Assembly: GCA_046733635.1 (NCBI GenBank)
Contig: JBKPPO010000005.1
Coordinates: forward strand, 1-15,687
DNA length: 15,687 nt
Origin: CADEED01 sp046733635
GTDB taxonomy: Bacteria > Pseudomonadota > Gammaproteobacteria > Steroidobacterales > Steroidobacteraceae
Direction: 5' to 3'
Made by a program: the position numbers and the translations under genes. How positions within the stretch are numbered: position 1 is the first letter of the stretch; each line of letters opens with the position of its first letter. Of this stretch, positions 14,296 to 15,687 are shown one piece after another. The notes beneath the pieces are model-generated. The model was not told where the DNA came from and searched no databases. It was given only the letters and a program-made list of their open reading frames with translations.

Positions 14296-15126
14296 ATGCC
14301 GAAGCCGGTCAAGCGGGTCTCGGAGGTGCGGCCGCGTCAGGCCGTGTTTGCCGCGAGCATCAAGCAATTTCCCAAGCGCCTCGTGATGATCACGGAAGGC
14401 GACTCCTGGTTCAGCTATCCACTGAACTCCAACATCGCCGATTACATCGAGATGATGAGTGACTTCTCGATACTGCGGCTCGAACACAATGGCGACGAGG
14501 CGCGCGAGATGTTCGGCGTGGGCAGCGAGCAGCTCAAGAAACTCAAGTACTACCTCAAGAACTACGCCGTGGACGCCTTGCTGCTCAGCGCCGGCGGCAA
14601 CGATCTCGTGGCGGAGGAGTTGGGCAAGGTGCTCAACAAGAAGGCGCTGAGCACCGCGAGCTGGCAGAGCACCGTCAAGCTGGCGACACTCACCACCGTG
14701 CTCGACGACATCGTCGCGGGTTATGCCCGCCTGCTCGACGCGCGTGACTCGCTGCGCCCCAAATGCGTGGTGTTCGCGCACAGCTATTGCTACTTCGAGC
14801 CCACGGGTCGCAAGGCTGCGGGTCCTTTCGGCCTGCTCAAGGCGGGGCCCTGGATGCGTCCGGTGCTCGTGGCAAAGGGCATCGATCCGGATACCGAGGG
14901 CCGCGAAGTCGCGCGATATCTCGTCGACGAACTGCACGCGCGCCTCTCGGCGTTGGCGGCGGCCCGGCCCCGCTTTCACGTCGTCGACATGCGGGCGAGC
15001 CTGCCCGTCGACGACACACACTGGGCCGATGAGATCCATCCGAGCGGCACCGGCTTTCGCAGGCTCGCCGAGCAATGCTGGCGGCCCGCGTTGCGCGCGC
15101 AGTTTCCGGGAAGGGGATTCGACTGA
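14296..15126 (+). CDS. SGNH/GDSL hydrolase family protein
   Basis: The gene encodes 276 residues from the ATG behind a strong ribosome site. The SGNH blocks are in order: block I EGDSWFSYP with nucleophile S37, a central helix with the oxyanion Gly near residues 60-70, block III SAGGND (98-103, N102), and block V ADEIHPSG with D245 and H248. These give the Ser-His-Asp triad and oxyanion hole of GDSL esterases and lipases. There is no signal peptide or transmembrane helix, so the protein looks cytoplasmic, unlike secreted GDSL lipases. GDSL enzymes split acyl or acetyl esters from lipids, glycans or small molecules; nothing here narrows the substrate. Its stop codon overlaps the start of the AAA-like gene (ATGA at 15123-15128 region), so the two are probably made together. 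It may act with the DUF2235 hydrolase upstream. Confidence 0.9.
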   Translation: MPKPVKRVSEVRPRQAVFAASIKQFPKRLVMITEGDSWFSYPLNSNIADYIEMMSDFSILRLEHNGDEAREMFGVGSEQLKKLKYYLKNYAVDALLLSAGGNDLVAEELGKVLNKKALSTASWQSTVKLATLTTVLDDIVAGYARLLDARDSLRPKCVVFAHSYCYFEPTGRKAAGPFGLLKAGPWMRPVLVAKGIDPDTEGREVARYLVDELHARLSALAAARPRFHVVDMRASLPVDDTHWADEIHPSGTGFRRLAEQCWRPALRAQFPGRGFD

Positions 15127-15596
15127 TGCACGACGAAGAATTGCGCCCCGTACTGGACCGGCTGCTGGCGACGCGGCGCGCGAAAGTGGAGGACACCCAG
15201 AGTGGCGCGAAGCGCGGCCTGCGCGTGTTGTTCACCGGAAACTCCGGCAAGAACAAACTACTCGCGGCGCAGCTGTTCGCACATGAGCTGGCCGTGGACC
15301 TCTTCGAGATCGATCTGTCGCGCATCGTCAGCAAATACGTGGCCGACACCGAGAAGAACCTCGACGAGCTCTTCAAGGCGGCGCAGGCCTCCGATGCCGT
15401 GTTGCTGTTCGACGATACGGATGACTTGTTCGCTCACGACGGCGAGGATTCCGGCCGGTTTCCGAATTTCGACGTGAACCAGCTCCGTCAACGCATCGAA
15501 AGTTACGACGGCGTGGTGCTTCTCGGCACACACGACCGCGCGAAAATCGATCCCAGGCTCGCCAGGCAATGCGACGAGGTCGTCGAGCTCGACTGA
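15126..15596 (+). CDS. AAA+-like protein with degenerate ATPase motifs (probable pseudo-ATPase)
   Basis: The gene encodes 156 residues. Its ATG at 15126 shares a base with the SGNH stop, and GGGAAGGGG (15108-15115 region) is a good ribosome site. It covers only the core of an AAA module. The overall match to classic AAA proteins is clear: RVLFTG, FEIDLSRIVSKY, then VADTEKNLDELFKAA, AVLLFDDTDDLFA and DGVVLLGTHDRAKIDPRLARQ. Key positions differ. The Walker A reads GNSGKNKL (38-45) instead of GPPGTGKT, keeping K44 but losing the Gly before it and the Thr after it. The Walker B ends DD (96-97) instead of DE. Sensor 1 is TH in place of TN, and the finger pair is RQ (147-148) instead of RR. The closest family I recall is the single-module AAA ATPases found with contractile injection systems and similar loci. 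ATP hydrolysis seems unlikely, while nucleotide binding or a scaffold role is possible. The C-terminal helical lid is missing. Confidence 0.8.
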   Translation: MHDEELRPVLDRLLATRRAKVEDTQSGAKRGLRVLFTGNSGKNKLLAAQLFAHELAVDLFEIDLSRIVSKYVADTEKNLDELFKAAQASDAVLLFDDTDDLFAHDGEDSGRFPNFDVNQLRQRIESYDGVVLLGTHDRAKIDPRLARQCDEVVELD

Positions 15597-15616
15597 CGGA
15601 CGTCGAGCCGGACGAA

Positions 15617-15662
15617 CCCTAACAATCCAGCCGGGCGGTTGTTAGGGCGGATGAGCCCTTTT
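15617..15662 (+). terminator. overlapping hairpins closing the SGNH-AAA operon
   Basis: Hairpin 1 pairs CCCTAACAA (15617-15625) with TTGTTAGGG (15639-15647), 9 bp with a 13-nt loop. Hairpin 2 pairs AGGGC (15644-15648) with GCCCT (15655-15659) around GGATGA and runs straight into TTTT (15659-15662), the form of an intrinsic terminator. They share AGGG and cannot form together. Hairpin 2 could simply terminate the operon, or the pair could be a switch for a gene beyond the window. Confidence 0.6.
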
Positions 15663-15687
15663 CTCCCGCTTTCCCACGCCTGTAATC

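Noticed and set aside
15617..15647. Integron attC-like site (CCCTAACAA ... TTGTTAGGG)
   Set aside because: The boxes resemble attC ends, but the whole fold is about 31 nt, far shorter than known attC sites. The right box ends in GGG where a pyrimidine is required, and no integrase is present.

Overview
The window is about 15.7 kb of GC-rich, densely coded bacterial DNA. Every gene I can support lies on the + strand. High third-position GC, gammaproteobacterial-looking -10 elements (TAGACT, TATCTT), short spacers and exopolysaccharide-type genes beside very large hybrid kinases suggest a free-living proteobacterium. My best guess is a Steroidobacter- or Xanthomonas-like gammaproteobacterium, but this is an inference from style and not from a marker gene. 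No rRNA, tRNA, CRISPR array or insertion sequence was seen.

Region 1 (1-5112) is the end of a polysaccharide gene cluster. It holds the 3' part of a CapK/PaaK-like adenylate-forming protein, a heparinase II/III-type polysaccharide lyase, and an amylo-alpha-1,6-glucosidase/glycogen-debranching-type glycosidase. The genes are 15 nt apart or overlap, so they read as one operon that makes, trims or recycles a surface or storage polysaccharide.

Region 2 (5113-12472) is a two-gene signalling operon. The first gene encodes a 1831-residue soluble hybrid histidine kinase. It has about 19 HAMP-like modules, including a tandem array of eight 92-residue (276-bp) units, then a GAF domain, a coiled coil, HisKA, HATPase and three receiver domains. 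The second gene starts in an ATGA overlap and encodes a 578-residue REC-coiled coil-HisKA-HATPase-REC hybrid kinase. Together they carry two kinase cores and five receivers, but no HPt domain and no DNA-binding output. A well-placed internal start in the second gene could also produce a free receiver.

Region 3 (12473-15687) holds a DUF2235-type serine hydrolase, a small single-pass membrane-anchored protein of unknown function, an SGNH/GDSL hydrolase, and a 156-residue AAA+-like protein whose Walker A, Walker B, sensor 1 and arginine-finger positions are all altered. The last two genes overlap by ATGA. A 266-bp spacer with a strong hairpin and a perfect 7+7 palindrome precedes the SGNH gene. 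Two overlapping, mutually exclusive hairpins, the second followed by a T-run, close the cluster. Two hydrolases beside a probable pseudo-AAA protein form the part of the window most likely to be an undescribed module.
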